A DNA stretch of 16,127 nucleotides from positions 1 to 16,127 of the forward strand of contig NZ_CP088250.1 in the NCBI RefSeq assembly GCF_021117295.1, read 5' to 3'. A program made the translations under genes and the position numbers. This stretch comes from Methylorubrum sp. B1-46 (GTDB lineage: Bacteria; Pseudomonadota; Alphaproteobacteria; Rhizobiales; Beijerinckiaceae). This document shows, in pieces, positions 1 to 5,639 of the stretch (within the stretch, counting starts at the first letter, position 1; each line of letters begins with the position of its first letter). Below the pieces are notes generated by a model. That model was not told where the DNA came from and did not search any database. It worked only from the letters and a program-made list of their open reading frames with translations.

Positions 1-913
1 CGAGCCCGAACTTGGGCTGCGTCTCCTCGCGGCGCTCGATCTCCGCGACCCACCGCGCGGTCACGCCTTCGAGGCGCCGGGGGATCTTGATCTCACCCGA
101 CGACATCGAGCCGACGCGGGCCGCCTCACGGATCGGGCTGTATTGCACGAGGTTCCTGAGGAACTCGCTGCTGAACTCGGCGGGGGCGAGGTAGCCGCCC
201 GAGGTGTTGTCGGCCACGCGCAGGGCCTTGGTCTCCTCCGGGACCATCTTCTCGACACCGCGGCGCACGAAGGTCACGAAGGACTTGCGCTCGACCTTTG
301 CGGCGGCCTCCACGGGATCGCCCCCGGTCGGGCGGCCCAACTGCACTTCGATGCTGTCCAGGCGGCCGTTGATGCCCGTGATCTCGGTGGCGATGCCGTC
401 GAGGCGGGTCACGATGGCGGCGTTGTCCGGCGCGTCGGCGGCCGGTGCGGGAGAGTCAGACATTTCCTTGTGCCTTTCGCTTTTAACAGAAGTGATTGCT
501 GCACCGGGGTGGCAGGGCACTGCGACCACGCTGCATTCGAGAAGATCAATCAGGCTATAGGCTCGCCCGCCGCCAGCCCGAGATGTGTACTTGATCGGGT
601 TGAAACCAATCGAAACACCTTTGATCGCGCCCTCTTTGAGTAGGGCGAACACCTCTGCCGCCCGGCTCACCTTGTCGATCAGGAGCCGGCCCTTGAGGCG
701 CAGAGCATCGGCGGCAACCTCGACTGAGTGCCAGATCCCTATGGCTTCCTCATGCTGGTAGAGCATGGGGAGCGTCATGCCCGCAGCGGCCACGATGGCG
801 GCCCGGTCGATCGTGTCGTTCTCGCGGTCGGCCGACGCGAAGGGCCACGCAATCGCTTCGATCTCGCCCGCATCCGAGACGGACACGGCGGCCTTTGTGG
901 TTAGGAGCTTCAT
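1..913 (-). CDS. Prohead protease-major capsid protein fusion, N-terminal part (continues at 16127)
   Basis: The frame opens with ATG at 913-911, overlapping the portal stop as ATGA, and has no stop down to base 1. It continues in frame at base 16127 and ends at 15496, giving 514 residues in all. Residues 1-145 are a U35-type (HK97 gp4-like) prohead protease. The conserved YQHEEAIG carries the likely catalytic His54, GVSIGF carries the likely nucleophile Ser101, and the closing LLECSVVAVPCHPGA block is present. From about residue 151 (MSDSPAPAAD) the HK97 capsid begins, with a short helical delta-like scaffold segment (about 160-195) and the usual first residues of the mature shell (SGGYLAPAEF). 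These are normally two genes. In-frame Met151 (463-461) has an AAAGG/AAGGA purine run upstream, so a free capsid protein could also start there. Protease and capsid assignments are firm; whether the product is one chain or two is open. Confidence 0.9.
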   Translation of the reverse strand, partial: MKLLTTKAAVSVSDAGEIEAIAWPFASADRENDTIDRAAIVAAAGMTLPMLYQHEEAIGIWHSVEVAADALRLKGRLLIDKVSRAAEVFALLKEGAIKGVSIGFNPIKYTSRAGGGRAYSLIDLLECSVVAVPCHPGAAITSVKSERHKEMSDSPAPAADAPDNAAIVTRLDGIATEITGINGRLDSIEVQLGRPTGGDPVEAAAKVERKSFVTFVRRGVEKMVPEETKALRVADNTSGGYLAPAEFSSEFLRNLVQYSPIREAARVGSMSSGEIKIPRRLEGVTARWVAEIERREETQPKFGL

Positions 914-2208
914 TGCAGCGTCGGCTCCGGTGTGGGCGCGGGCTCTTGCGGCAGAGGGGTCGGCGGCAGGGGCGCGGGGGCCGGCGGGGGCGCATCGGCT
1001 CGCACGGTGTTGCCCGGCACCCGTAGGTGCGAGCCGCCCGGCGCGGGACCACGGCCCAAAATCTCGCGCGCTTCGTCGGGCGTCAGGAACGTCGTCGCCG
1101 CCTTGTAGAGCGCGTCATACAGTTGGAGCGTCGAGGGCTTGAGGAGTTCCTGATAGTCGAACTCAACGAAGTACTGCCCGCGCTCATCGTCACGGAACAG
1201 CACACGCTCGAAAGCATCGGCGAACTGTTCGCACCACGGCTTGATACACATGGAAACGAATTGGCGGCCTAGCTCTTCGCTATTATTGAAGGTCGCATTG
1301 GTCAGGTCGCCGATGATGATCGGCGGCACCCGGAAGGCGCGGGCTACATCGAGGATCGCGCGGCCCCACAACTCGACGTACTGCGCATCGACCGACGACA
1401 GGGCGAGTTGTTCGTAGCTGATCTCCCCAGGCAGCAACGCCGTCCCGCCGCTCTTGCCGCCACCATGGGCCGCGTTCCACGCCTGCACGATGTTCTTCAT
1501 GCGGGTGGGGCTGTTGTTGCCCTTGACGCTCAGGATCGAACCGGGGCGCGCCCCATTTCCGAACAGTCGCGAGCCGTGCGCCTGCAAGGCCATCAGGAAG
1601 CCGATGGCCTCGCGCGCCAGCGTCAGCGGTGCCGTGGTCTCGCCGTTCTCGGTGGGGATCGGCTCGACAAAGAGCACGTCCCGCCAGGAGCGCACACGGT
1701 CGCCGATGCGGAACGTCGGCTCGCCGGTCCCCGGATCGATCTCCCGCCCAAGCGAGCCCGGATGGATGCGGATGAGTTCGCGCGGCTCGCCGTTGACGCG
1801 CACCACGGCCGCGCCTCCGATGCCGTGCAGGTTCGCGTCCTTGGCAAGCTGATTGATGAGCCCGAAGCGTGAGGTCCACCCGTTGGGCCGGGCGATGATC
1901 CGATTGGCCGGATGGGCCGGGTCTTCCTGCCGGCGGCCGTTGGCGTCGAGGCGCATCACCCGCGGCTCAAGCGAAGCCAACGTCTCGCCGATCGCACGCA
2001 CCGCTGCGGCCACCACCGGCACGCGCATGGCCGAACCGGGACCAACCGCCTCGCCCGCCGCCGTGCCGACATGCAGCCCGTGGCTCATGATCTCCCACAG
2101 CTTGTCGTCGGGATCGGCAAGCGTGCCATCCGCCGCGACCGTGCCGGGCATAGCCTTGAGCTGGGCGACTTCCGAGCGGAGCGCGCGCAGTTGGGCCTTC
2201 CGCTTCAT
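910..2208 (-). CDS. Phage portal protein, HK97 family
   Basis: 432 residues, the normal size for HK97-type portals. The portal is the dodecameric ring at the capsid vertex through which DNA enters and to which neck proteins attach. Family signatures are seen in order: a variable N terminus, VPVVAAAVRAIGETLASL, a HPANRIIARPN segment, the clip/wing region with GIGGAAVVRVNGEPREL, the FGNGARPGSIL segment, and the crown-proximal FRVPPIIIGDLTNATFNNSE with a following helix. The last 30 or so residues are almost pure Pro/Ala/Glu and probably disordered. The ATG has a GAGGG ribosome site about 8 bases upstream and overlaps the stop of the preceding coiled-coil gene. The stop overlaps the protease start, both as ATGA, which puts it in one coupled head operon. 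Confidence 0.95.
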   Translation of the reverse strand: MKRKAQLRALRSEVAQLKAMPGTVAADGTLADPDDKLWEIMSHGLHVGTAAGEAVGPGSAMRVPVVAAAVRAIGETLASLEPRVMRLDANGRRQEDPAHPANRIIARPNGWTSRFGLINQLAKDANLHGIGGAAVVRVNGEPRELIRIHPGSLGREIDPGTGEPTFRIGDRVRSWRDVLFVEPIPTENGETTAPLTLAREAIGFLMALQAHGSRLFGNGARPGSILSVKGNNSPTRMKNIVQAWNAAHGGGKSGGTALLPGEISYEQLALSSVDAQYVELWGRAILDVARAFRVPPIIIGDLTNATFNNSEELGRQFVSMCIKPWCEQFADAFERVLFRDDERGQYFVEFDYQELLKPSTLQLYDALYKAATTFLTPDEAREILGRGPAPGGSHLRVPGNTVRADAPPPAPAPLPPTPLPQEPAPTPEPTLQ

Positions 2209-2387
2209 CCGAGTGCCCTCGCTTCCCTCATGCGCTCGCTGATGCGGTCGAGTTCGCGGCGCATGTCACGCTCGCGGCGTTCGGCCCGAGCGGCACGCAC
2301 GGCTTGCTCGTCGCGCTGGCGGCAGACGGCGGCGATGTCCCGCTGTAGCCGCTCGTTTTCTTTGGCGAGGCGGGCAACCTCATTCAT
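2205..2387 (-). CDS. Small coiled-coil protein upstream of portal
   Basis: 60 residues, almost entirely charged and helical (Glu, Arg, Lys, Ala), with heptad-like spacing from the N terminus (VARLAKENERLQRDIAAV) to the end. No enzyme motif. The ATG has a strong GGAGG site 8 bases upstream, and the gene overlaps both neighbours by ATGA, so it is very likely translated. Position directly before the portal suggests an assembly helper, scaffold-like or packaging-associated protein, but that is inference from place and shape only. I do not recognise a family. Heptad proteins of this size are easily matched by chance, so similarity searches should be read with care. Confidence 0.75.
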   Translation of the reverse strand: MNEVARLAKENERLQRDIAAVCRQRDEQAVRAARAERRERDMRRELDRISERMREARALG

Positions 2388-2584
2388 GGGAACGGCCTCC
2401 GCAAAGCCGCCATGGCGAGGCGAACGGTCGGAGCCGTCGTCACATGAGTGTCGGTGAGGTCGAAGGCGAGGAAGGACCGGCCCATCTGGAAAATGGTCCC
2501 GGTGCGCTCGCGGCCGTCGTAGGGCGACAACTCGCGGTCAGCGATTTCCCGCACGGCCTCGATCTCGATGCGGGCGGTGCTCAT
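2384..2584 (-). CDS. Small protein of unknown function
   Basis: 66 residues. I chose the ATG at 2584-2582 because it overlaps the upstream stop as ATGA and has AGAGG about 7 bases before it. The frame is open further upstream, but that extension would lie over the preceding gene and reads as low-complexity Arg/Pro. The sequence looks like a small alpha/beta fold: a helix (IEIEAVREIADREL), a turn containing SPYDGRERTG, then strands (TIFQMGRSFLAFDLTD). No catalytic motif is visible. The SPYDGR turn resembles SPFDGR in the gene just upstream. Coupled to both neighbours in the head operon; function unknown. Confidence 0.7.
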   Translation of the reverse strand: MSTARIEIEAVREIADRELSPYDGRERTGTIFQMGRSFLAFDLTDTHVTTAPTVRLAMAALRRPFP

Positions 2585-3186
2585 GCCTCCACCTCTGATT
2601 TTCGGAGGATGAGGTTGCCAAGGGCGAACAGCGTCTCGCTGGTGATGGTCGTGGAGTGGCGCCGGTCGGCACGCTGGCGCGACTCGGGGAGGTAGAAGCC
2701 CTTCGTCAGTCGGTCCGCGTCCACCTGCCATTCCGCGATCACGCGGCGGCGGTCGAGGCTGTCCACGAGGGCGAGGCTCGCGGTCGGGCAGGGCCGATGC
2801 ACGGTCAGTTCCAGCCGCAGGCCGGGGATCTCATCGCGGATGATCCAGGCGAACTCGATCAGCGCGGCGACGGTCTCGCCGAAGTTCGGCAGGCGGATCA
2901 CCAAGCCGAGGCACCGGGGGAGCGTCTTATCCTCCACGGCCGGGCGCCGCTTGAGGGTCGCGAGCACTTCCACGGCACGGGGCGAGGCGGTCGGTCCGTC
3001 CGTCCAAAGGCTCGCCAGCAACAGGGCCGCCACATCCTCCGCGGTGACGTGAGCCGCACCCCGCCCGCGATTGCCGACAGAGAACAAGCCAGCGTCCCGC
3101 AGATGCCGCGCAACCACCGTCAGGGCCGGGGGCGTCCGGCCGTCGAACGGCGACAAGGCGTCGGCAAGGGCGGGGAGAACGGCCAC
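2581..3186 (-). CDS. Hypothetical protein, first gene of the head operon
   Basis: 201 residues from GTG at 3186. The frame also allows TTG at 3237, just after an in-frame TGA, but that start has no ribosome site and would place two strong inverted repeats inside or against the coding region, so I prefer the GTG. The N-terminal 60 residues (ALADALSPFDGRTPPALTVVARHLRDAGLF, split by a turn, then VGNRGRGAAHVTAEDVAALLLAS) read as a small helical, possibly winged-helix-like domain. I recall similar N-terminal segments in hypothetical proteins of alphaproteobacterial prophages. The remainder is mixed alpha/beta with no recognised motif. It leads the operon and overlaps the next gene by ATGA. A DNA-binding or regulatory role is possible but not shown. 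Confidence 0.7.
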   Translation of the reverse strand: MAVLPALADALSPFDGRTPPALTVVARHLRDAGLFSVGNRGRGAAHVTAEDVAALLLASLWTDGPTASPRAVEVLATLKRRPAVEDKTLPRCLGLVIRLPNFGETVAALIEFAWIIRDEIPGLRLELTVHRPCPTASLALVDSLDRRRVIAEWQVDADRLTKGFYLPESRQRADRRHSTTITSETLFALGNLILRKSEVEA

Positions 3187-3200
3187 GATGCGGGCTCGCT

Positions 3201-3223
3201 TTCGATAGATGATGTCTATCGAA
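3201..3223. promoter_or_regulatory. Perfect 9-bp inverted repeat at head-operon start
   Basis: Arms TTCGATAGA and TCTATCGAA match perfectly around a 5-base spacer (TGATG). It lies just upstream of the GTG start chosen for the first head-operon gene. Arm length and spacing fit an operator for a dimeric repressor or activator. The binding protein is unknown. Confidence 0.6.
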
Positions 3224-3238
3224 CATCGGTCATTCAAT

Positions 3239-3261
3239 CATTCTGGTCAATCGACAGAATG
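3239..3261. promoter_or_regulatory. Inverted repeat overlapping a possible head-operon promoter
   Basis: Arms CATTCTG and CAGAATG match perfectly around a 9-base spacer. On the minus strand the spacer contains TTGACC, a possible -35 box. A -10 candidate 17 bases further on (GATGTT) is weak. With the 3201-3223 repeat it makes two different dyads within 61 bp in front of the head operon. The rest of the 3238-3444 gap holds one more stem-loop (3343-3370) and no gene I can support. Confidence 0.5.
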
Positions 3262-3342
3262 CGTCGATCACGGCCGAAACGCCGCGGCAAGCCGACGCAG
3301 GGGTTGGACCCTGATTTTAGAATGCCGTTTCCGTGCGATTAG

Positions 3343-3370
3343 GAGACCCAGGACGGGCGTTCGGGGTCTC
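3343..3370 (-). terminator. Stem-loop after the early block, weak terminator candidate
   Basis: Arms GAGACCC and GGGTCTC pair perfectly around a 14-base loop. It sits 75 bases past the end of the initiator-like gene in its direction of transcription. There is no T-run after it on the minus strand, so as an intrinsic terminator it is incomplete. It could instead be a processing or protein-binding site. Confidence 0.35.
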
Positions 3371-3444
3371 GCCCTTGCCAGGGTGCGGGCAGGCCCTTTC
3401 GGCGGCTCCTGAAAGCCCTCTGGGCGCAATTCGGTCGGACGGGG

Positions 3445-4215
3445 TTATTCGCCCTCAGACAGCCGCCGATAATCGATCCCGGCCCGCAACCAGGACGGCG
3501 TGTGACGGGCGCAATAAGCCTCGCCCTTATCGCGACAGCGGATCACCGCAGGCTTTCCGCACTCGGTGCAGATGAGCGGGCTCGCGGTCGTCGGCGGAAC
3601 GATCTCGCCTGTGTCCGGGTCGTGCGCCGGTAGTGCTACATCCTGATCCCGTAGAGCCAGAGGGGAAGGTGGGTGTGAAAGGTGTAAGGGGGGGTAAACA
3701 CCACCCTCCGACAGGGGCGTTTGCCCCCCTCTCACGCTCGATTTACGGGGCTGTTTACCCCCCTCCCCTTTCGCCACCACACGCGCGAGACGTTCCATAT
3801 CGCGGCGTTTCCGATCCGCTTCCCGGCGCTTTTCCCGAGGCCCTTTCAATTCCTCCCGCCGATCCAGAATGGGATTGGCCTGCTTCTCGCTCACGACATA
3901 GATGGTCGCGCGGCGGCCGTGCCCCGGCTCAAAAGTGAGCCATCCCGCAGCCGCGAGCGCCTTGCGGTGGCTGTTGATCGTCTTCCGATCCCTGTCCTTG
4001 AAGCCGGGGATCTCATCGGCAATCACGTCGTCGGGCAGATAGGTGCCACAGGTGCCCGCAGTCCTATCCCACTTGTCCTCGTCGAGGGCTTCCACGATGC
4101 GCAGCAGCAGGCGCACGCTCGCGGGCTTCAAGTTCTCATCCAAACCGGCGGCGTTGAGGATGTCGAGCTTCCAACTGGTGAAGCTCTCGCTGCTCCGATC
4201 CCGCTTCCGTGCCAC
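3445..4215 (-). CDS. Winged-helix protein, putative phage/plasmid replication initiator
   Basis: 256 residues from GTG at 4215, with GAGAGG just upstream. Three parts are seen. Residues 10-110 are a winged helix-turn-helix domain (SFTSWKLDILNAAGLD, then a recognition-helix region around DDVIADEIPGFKDRDRKTINSHRKAL and a wing around TFEPGHGRRATIYVV). Next comes a very basic helical linker (about 115-160). The C terminus has a zinc-ribbon-like CTECGKP ... YCARH pattern. Proteins with this SFTSWKLD-type N terminus recur in alphaproteobacterial phages and small plasmids as presumed initiators (recalled, not searched). The gene carries three copies of a GGGGGG(T/C)AAAC motif within its linker-coding part, as in lambda O, where the origin iterons lie inside the initiator gene. 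It is the last gene of the early block. A transcriptional regulator is the alternative. Confidence 0.65.
   Translation of the reverse strand: MARKRDRSSESFTSWKLDILNAAGLDENLKPASVRLLLRIVEALDEDKWDRTAGTCGTYLPDDVIADEIPGFKDRDRKTINSHRKALAAAGWLTFEPGHGRRATIYVVSEKQANPILDRREELKGPREKRREADRKRRDMERLARVVAKGEGGKQPRKSSVRGGQTPLSEGGVYPPLHLSHPPSPLALRDQDVALPAHDPDTGEIVPPTTASPLICTECGKPAVIRCRDKGEAYCARHTPSWLRAGIDYRRLSEGE
3689..3763. repeat. Iteron-like repeats inside the initiator gene, possible origin
   Basis: Three copies of one motif: GGGGGGTAAACACCACCC on the plus strand at 3689-3706, and on the minus strand GGGGGGCAAACGCCCC (3729-3714) and GGGGGGTAAACAGCCCC (3763-3747). The core GGGGGG(T/C)AAAC(A/G) is kept in all, and each copy is roughly palindromic (G-run to C-run). 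The two same-strand copies are 34 bp apart and the third is inverted. Such spacing fits initiator binding sites. No strongly AT-rich unwinding segment lies alongside, which weakens the origin reading. Confidence 0.5.
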
Positions 4216-4239
4216 GTCGCCAACCTCTCGAACAGGAAC

Positions 4240-4266
4240 GCCGCGCAGCAGGGGATGCCGCGCGGC
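4240..4266. other. Stem-loop between small membrane gene and initiator gene
   Basis: GCCGCGC at 4240-4246 pairs with GCGCGGC at 4260-4266. Inside, after one mismatch, GCA pairs with TGC around a GGGGA loop. It fills the 58-base gap between the stop of the 56-residue gene and the GTG of the initiator gene. It is not followed by T residues, so it may affect translation or mRNA stability of the initiator and is unlikely to terminate. Confidence 0.4.
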
Positions 4267-4273
4267 GAGTGGA

Positions 4274-4444
4274 TCAGCCCCGGATCAGCCGGCGCAGGTA
4301 GTAGAGCGGCAAGCCGATCAGGGCGGGCAGTAGGAGGCGCCAGGGAAACCCCGACGTAATACGTCCAGGTTTCTCGGGCTGTCTGAGCGGCACGGCGAAG
4401 TCAGGGACGGCCGCGAAGGGCGAGGCGGTAGGGGGATGCCTCAT
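4274..4444 (-). CDS. 56-residue single-span membrane protein
   Basis: ATG at 4444-4442 overlaps the stop of the upstream gene as ATGA, and the frame ends with TGA at 4276-4274. The N-terminal half is Pro/Ala-rich and probably disordered (MRHPPTASPFAAVPDF). Residues 35-51 (WRLLLPALIGLPLYYL) form one hydrophobic helix, followed by RRLIRG, a positive tail suggesting a cytoplasmic C terminus. No signal peptidase site is visible. Support comes from the overlap and the clean membrane helix, since the gene is short. Possible roles include a holin-like or membrane-anchoring accessory protein; nothing in the sequence decides. It is co-transcribed with the initiator-like gene. Confidence 0.6.
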   Translation of the reverse strand: MRHPPTASPFAAVPDFAVPLRQPEKPGRITSGFPWRLLLPALIGLPLYYLRRLIRG

Positions 4445-4692
4445 CGCGGACTAAGCCCCTCCGGGCCGCTCACAACCTCATCCAGCCGCTTGAGCCGGGC
4501 CAGGAGGTCTCCGATCCCGAATAGGATCAACCGCCACTCCCATTCTGCCACGAGGTAGTGGCCCGGATAGGGGGCCCGGCCGTCGAGCGGGGCGGCGACG
4601 CTCTCCGAGGCCCACTGGTTCAAGAGGGTCGCCGCACTGATGGCGTCCTCAAGCGGGCAGGCCAGATCGGCTTCGATGTCGAGGCGCTTCAT
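4441..4692 (-). CDS. Small helical protein of unknown function
   Basis: 83 residues from ATG at 4692, overlapping the previous stop by ATGA. The sequence is an N-terminal helix pair (DLACPLEDAISAATLLNQWA), a turn with APLDGRAPYPGHY, then an amphipathic, Trp-rich helix (AEWEWRLILFGIGDLLARL) and a charged tail. The layout, with two helices flanking a GHY turn, resembles the gene just upstream, which may mean a shared ancestor. No family recognised. It belongs to the early block driven from the divergent promoter at 5.0 kb. Confidence 0.65.
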   Translation of the reverse strand: MKRLDIEADLACPLEDAISAATLLNQWASESVAAPLDGRAPYPGHYLVAEWEWRLILFGIGDLLARLKRLDEVVSGPEGLSPR

Positions 4693-4931
4693 AGGCCGCG
4701 CCCCCGTGCCAGCCGCAGGAACCGGAGGTCGTCGCTCATGTGCCCGGCAAGGGTGTCAACGGCGTTGCCGATCACCCCGAAGTAATGGCCGTCGATTGGC
4801 TCGTCTGAGTCGGCGAGGGCGCGAACGATGAACCCCCAATCGGCAAGCTCTTGAGCCTTCCGGTCGAGGCTTTCGAGCCGCAGGTCTATGTCCTGCCGGT
4901 CAGGGGATCGTGTAGTGTGGTCGGTAGCCAT
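4689..4931 (-). CDS. Small protein of unknown function, first gene of the early block
   Basis: 80 residues. The ATG at 4931-4929 has TGGAGAG about 7 bases upstream and lies about 64 bases past the predicted start of transcription. An upstream extension to 5030 would cross that promoter and is rejected. Predicted helices IDLRLESLDRKAQELADWGF and GNAVDTLAGHMSDDLRFLRLA flank a DEPIDGHYFG turn. No known motif. As the first gene opposite the XRE regulator it occupies the place of an early lytic or copy-control gene in phage switches, but that is position only. Confidence 0.7.
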   Translation of the reverse strand: MATDHTTRSPDRQDIDLRLESLDRKAQELADWGFIVRALADSDEPIDGHYFGVIGNAVDTLAGHMSDDLRFLRLARGRGL

Positions 4932-5001
4932 GTGACGCTCTCCAGAGGCGTTGCTGGTCAGGCCGGGCGGGGAGGGCTCAAGCTCCCTGTCCGGTCGCCC
5001 T

Positions 5002-5030
5002 ATTAATGATCCCCTTACCATTGACGTCAA
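5002..5030 (-). promoter_or_regulatory. Promoter of the early block
   Basis: Reading the minus strand: TTGACG at 5030-5025, a 17-base spacer, then ATTAAT at 5007-5002. Both boxes are close to the sigma-70 consensus, and the segment is AT-rich against its surroundings. It would drive the 80-, 83- and 56-residue genes and the initiator-like gene, and perhaps the head operon if the hairpin at 3343-3370 is passed. Confidence 0.6.
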
Positions 5031-5031
5031 T
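5020..5031. promoter_or_regulatory. Shared operator palindrome ATTGACGTCAAT
   Basis: A perfect 12-bp palindrome. Because of its symmetry it supplies the -35 box of both divergent promoters. A protein bound here would block both directions. The XRE protein encoded next to it is the obvious candidate, which would give autoregulation plus repression of the early block. Confidence 0.6.
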
Positions 5032-5049
5032 ACCTCAGGGATTTATTTT
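5021..5049 (+). promoter_or_regulatory. Promoter of the XRE regulator gene
   Basis: TTGACG at 5021-5026, a 17-base spacer, TATTTT at 5044-5049. The expected transcript start falls near 5056, at or beside the CGGAGG ribosome site (5055-5060). The leader before the ATG at 5068 would be only about 12 bases. Confidence 0.6.
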
Positions 5050-5067
5050 GTCCTCGGAGGTATCGGA

Positions 5068-5319
5068 ATGCATATCACGAGCGAACAGGTCCGCGCGGCG
5101 CGGGCGCTCCTTCGATGGGAGCAAAGCACGCTGGCGGAACGGTCCGGGATCTCCCTGCCATCCATTAAGCGGCTCGAGACGACGCGTGGTCCACTGGCGG
5201 CTCACGGTCGGACAATGGCCGCGATCCAGGGGGCGCTAGAGGCCGCCGGCATTCTGTTTCTGGCCGAAGGTCACGTCTCGGACGGCGGGCCGGGCGTCAG
5301 GCTCAAGGCGACGGCCTAA
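5068..5319 (+). CDS. XRE/Cro-CI family transcriptional regulator
   Basis: 83 residues. The ATG is chosen for its CGGAGG site 7 bases upstream; the upstream extension would include the promoter. Residues 7-37 hold the helix-turn-helix (VRAARALLRWEQ, then TLAERSGISLPSIKRLE). The second half (IQGALEAAGILFLAEG, then GGPGVRL) is the usual ending of small XRE regulators common in Rhizobiales and Methylobacterium. The protein is expected to bind DNA as a dimer. It is transcribed away from the early block across a shared palindrome, the arrangement of a repressor controlling itself and an early operon. Its last 84 bases overlap the convergent DUF3102 gene. Confidence 0.9.
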   Translation: MHITSEQVRAARALLRWEQSTLAERSGISLPSIKRLETTRGPLAAHGRTMAAIQGALEAAGILFLAEGHVSDGGPGVRLKATA

Positions 5320-5610
5320 GCCATTGATCTCAATGGGTGCAAAATTGCGCCGGTCGATGATCTCGTCCTTCACCTCGTCCGGCGTAGACGGGGCGGCGAG
5401 CGCGTAGAGGACGGTGGGGGGCAAATCCGAAACGATTTCGGATTTGAAACGTTCGGCCACGCGCATGAAGTTAAGCGCCGTTCGGTCGCTCATCCCGAAC
5501 TCATCTTTGATCCACGGCAGGAAGTTGCCGTGACCGAGCAGTTCCTTCACCCGGATAAGGTCGCGGCCGATCTCAAAAAGAAACCGGCTGGATATCCTCG
5601 CGATACCCAA
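5236..5610 (-). CDS. DUF3102 domain protein
   Basis: 124 residues if the TTG at 5610 is the start. The core, from GRDLIRVKELLGHGNFLPWI to SDRTALNFMRVAERFKSEIV, is a good match to the DUF3102 pattern (lysine-rich helix, LGHG.F..W, then MS.RTA..FM.VA). The domain is known from phages and plasmids and is presumed to bind DNA; no reaction is established. No ATG or GTG lies in frame before the core, and there is no clear ribosome site, so translation may be coupled to the ribbon-helix-helix gene ending 29 bases upstream. The C-terminal 27 residues lie antisense to the XRE gene and fall outside the domain. Grouping with parA suggests a partition or copy-control accessory. Confidence 0.75.
   Translation of the reverse strand: MGIARISSRFLFEIGRDLIRVKELLGHGNFLPWIKDEFGMSDRTALNFMRVAERFKSEIVSDLPPTVLYALAAPSTPDEVKDEIIDRRNFAPIEINGLGRRLEPDARPAVRDVTFGQKQNAGGL
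5590..5605 (-). repeat. Second copy of the parA-upstream site (GAGGATATCC)
   Basis: On the minus strand this reads TATCGCGAGGATATCC, matching TACCGGGAGGATATCC at 6612-6627 in 14 of 16 positions. The shared core GAGGATATCC includes the palindrome GGATATCC. The two copies flank the parA and ribbon-helix-helix genes, in opposite orientation. Candidate binding site for the partition DNA-binding protein. Confidence 0.45.
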
Positions 5611-5639
5611 CCGGCATGTGGTGGCAATCCGGGATATGC

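Noticed and set aside
470..500. Programmed frameshift at the A-run between protease and capsid
   Set aside because: Protease and capsid are already in the same frame, so no shift is needed. The TAA in the neighbouring frame lies before the A-run.
143..643. 166-codon plus-strand frame near the window start
   Set aside because: Antisense to the protease-capsid fusion, whose domains are clear across this stretch.
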